A DNA stretch of 64,000 bases from Chryseobacterium pennipullorum (GTDB taxonomy: Bacteria > Bacteroidota > Bacteroidia > Flavobacteriales > Weeksellaceae), in contig NZ_QNVV01000007.1 of the NCBI RefSeq assembly GCF_003384725.1, forward strand, positions 147,988 to 211,987, read 5' to 3'. The translations under genes and the position numbers were made by a program. Below, piece by piece: positions 62,791 to 64,000 of this stretch; the stretch's first letter is position 1; each line of letters opens with the position of its first letter. The notes beneath the pieces are model-generated. The model saw only the letters and a program-made list of their open reading frames with translations. It was not told the origin of the DNA and made no database searches.

Positions 62791-63885
62791 ATGACCATCC
62801 AACACCTAAAAAATAAAAACCTCATCCTCTTCGAGGCTATCTCCGGAAGCCGTGCTTTCGGGCTGGCAACGGAAACTTCGGATACGGATATCCGTGGGGT
62901 GTATTATCTGCCGAAGGAAGATTTCTTTGGGCTGAACTACATTCCGCAGATTTCCAATGAGACAAATGACATTACGTATTATGAAATCGGAAGATTTGTA
63001 GAATTGCTGCAGAAAAACAATCCTAATATTCTGGAAATTCTGGCAAGTCCGGAAGATTGTATTCAATATAAACATCCGTTGATGGATCTGCTGAACACTG
63101 AAGATTTCCTGTCAAAACTATGCAAAGATAGCTTTGCAGGATATGCTATCTCACAGATCAGGAAAGCAAAAGGGCTCAATAAAAAGATTTTAAATCCTAT
63201 AGATCAGGAGCGAAAATCCGTTCTGGATTTCTGTTTTATTCTTGAAGGGCAGGGTTCTGTACCGTTGAGAAAGTGGCTGCATGAATTTCCTTCAACAGGA
63301 GGAGGAAACGGTCTCCTACAGGAGAAATGTGGGTTGACAAATATTGATCATACAAAAGGAATGTATGCATTATTTTATGATGAACAGGGAACACTGGGCT
63401 ATAAAGGGATTATCCAGAACGAAGAGGCCAATCAGGTTTCTCTATCCTCTGTTCCCAAAGAGGAAAAGCCTGTTGCTTACCTTTTCTGCAATCTGGACGC
63501 CTATTCGGTCTACTGCAAAGGGTACAGGGAATACTGGAAGTGGGTTTCTGAGCGTAATGAAGACCGTTATAATGTCAACCGGACTCACGGTCAAAATTAC
63601 GACAGCAAAAATATGATGCACACCATCCGGTTGCTGCAGTCCTGTGAACAGATTTTCAAAACCAATGCATTAACGGTCTGTGTAGAAAACCGTGATGAAT
63701 TGCTGGATATCAAAGCAGGAAATCTATCTTATGAACATGTCATGCAAAAAGCAGAAAACCTTATAGAATCAATAGATAAATACTATTCTACTTCCCGGCT
63801 TCCTGACTACCCGGATTTAGAAAAAACAACAAAAATTCTGATTAAGATAAGAAAAAAGCTGTACGGCAAGAATGATGAATTATAA
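62791..63885 (+). CDS. YcgL-type (COG3541) nucleotidyltransferase, long form
   Basis: 364 residues. Active-site signature FEAISGSRAFGLATETSDTDIRGVY (G-S and D-x-D). The rest is longer than its relative at 60570 and includes the SYEHVMQKAENLIESIDKYY helix. The two share the fold and the entry motif but otherwise differ, so they are not a recent duplication. No operator like that of rtcB was found upstream. Probably RNA-directed, substrate unknown. Confidence 0.82.
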   Translation: MTIQHLKNKNLILFEAISGSRAFGLATETSDTDIRGVYYLPKEDFFGLNYIPQISNETNDITYYEIGRFVELLQKNNPNILEILASPEDCIQYKHPLMDLLNTEDFLSKLCKDSFAGYAISQIRKAKGLNKKILNPIDQERKSVLDFCFILEGQGSVPLRKWLHEFPSTGGGNGLLQEKCGLTNIDHTKGMYALFYDEQGTLGYKGIIQNEEANQVSLSSVPKEEKPVAYLFCNLDAYSVYCKGYREYWKWVSERNEDRYNVNRTHGQNYDSKNMMHTIRLLQSCEQIFKTNALTVCVENRDELLDIKAGNLSYEHVMQKAENLIESIDKYYSTSRLPDYPDLEKTTKILIKIRKKLYGKNDEL

Positions 63886-63928
63886 ATGATAAGTTATGAA
63901 TGGTAGTATCTCACTAACTGTGTAAGTT

Positions 63929-63992
63929 AAAAAGTTATTCTGGAAAATTTTGAGCCCTTACAGCTCAAAAAATTTTACGGAAATAACTTTTT
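63929..63992. other. Long imperfect palindrome at the window edge
   Basis: AAAAAGTTATT (63929-63939) matches AATAACTTTTT (63982-63992), and the inner part AAAATTTTGAGC matches GCTCAAAAAATTTT. The loop is CCTTACA. It may be a strong bidirectional terminator or the end of an insertion element beyond the window. Confidence 0.5.
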
Positions 63993-64000
63993 ATTATTTT

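Overview
The window looks like chromosome of a Chryseobacterium-like member of the Flavobacteriia (Bacteroidota). The signs are promoters of the Bacteroidota type (TTG, then TAnnTTTG), almost no Shine-Dalgarno sequences, a secreted protein with a T9SS type A sorting tail, DUF5686 and DUF1599 family proteins, a primase without zinc cysteines, and many lipoproteins. No complete insertion sequence, prophage, rRNA or CRISPR array was seen.

Layout. 1-750: 5' end of an ECF sigma factor gene and a decayed duplicate of it. 751-11.5 kb: alaS, a PhoX-like lipoprotein, a di-haem peroxidase, a DUF5686 protein and an M28 peptidase. 11.7-19.4 kb (minus): the ilvE-D-B-N-C-A operon, preceded by two consecutive Ile/Val leader peptides, each with its own terminator; folP lies upstream. 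20.5-26.2 kb: DUF1599, a DoxX-like membrane protein, small unknowns, an S9 peptidase and tpiA. 26.3-32.1 kb: a phytase/esterase-like lipoprotein, a cobalamin riboswitch in front of a T9SS cargo protein, clpP and dnaG. 32.3-38.4 kb: tsaE, ald, a LytS/LytTR two-component pair and a CPA2 antiporter with candidate LytTR sites. 39.5-43.4 kb: tyrA behind a Tyr/Phe attenuator, then a DUF2089/membrane protein/serine hydrolase operon. 43.5-52.5 kb: sdaA, a Crp-like regulator, a flavin oxidoreductase, amt, YceI paralogues, glucokinase and an outer-membrane protein. 52.5-63.9 kb: an RNA-repair-like region.

The most unusual part is 52.5-57.8 kb with an extension at 60.5-63.9 kb. A WYL-domain regulator and a HopJ-family gene lie divergently from an RtcB RNA ligase gene. 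Downstream of rtcB is a tRNA-like RNA whose cloverleaf is intact except that the anticodon loop is 45 nt instead of 7. The insert carries a two-stem motif. The same motif recurs in three covarying hairpins just downstream, where the strands are in circularly permuted order. Then comes a 584-residue protein of unknown function and a terminator. A YcgL-type nucleotidyltransferase gene at 60.5 kb has the same operator-like element and promoter spacing as rtcB, so it probably belongs to the same regulon. An AT-rich DUF4062 gene and a second nucleotidyltransferase follow. A cobT-cobS-cobC operon sits between the two parts.

A second theme is RNA-based control of amino-acid and vitamin genes: two attenuators for ilv, one for tyrA and a B12 riboswitch. 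Three leader peptides can be read directly, and two of them begin only 4 nt downstream of the -7 promoter element.
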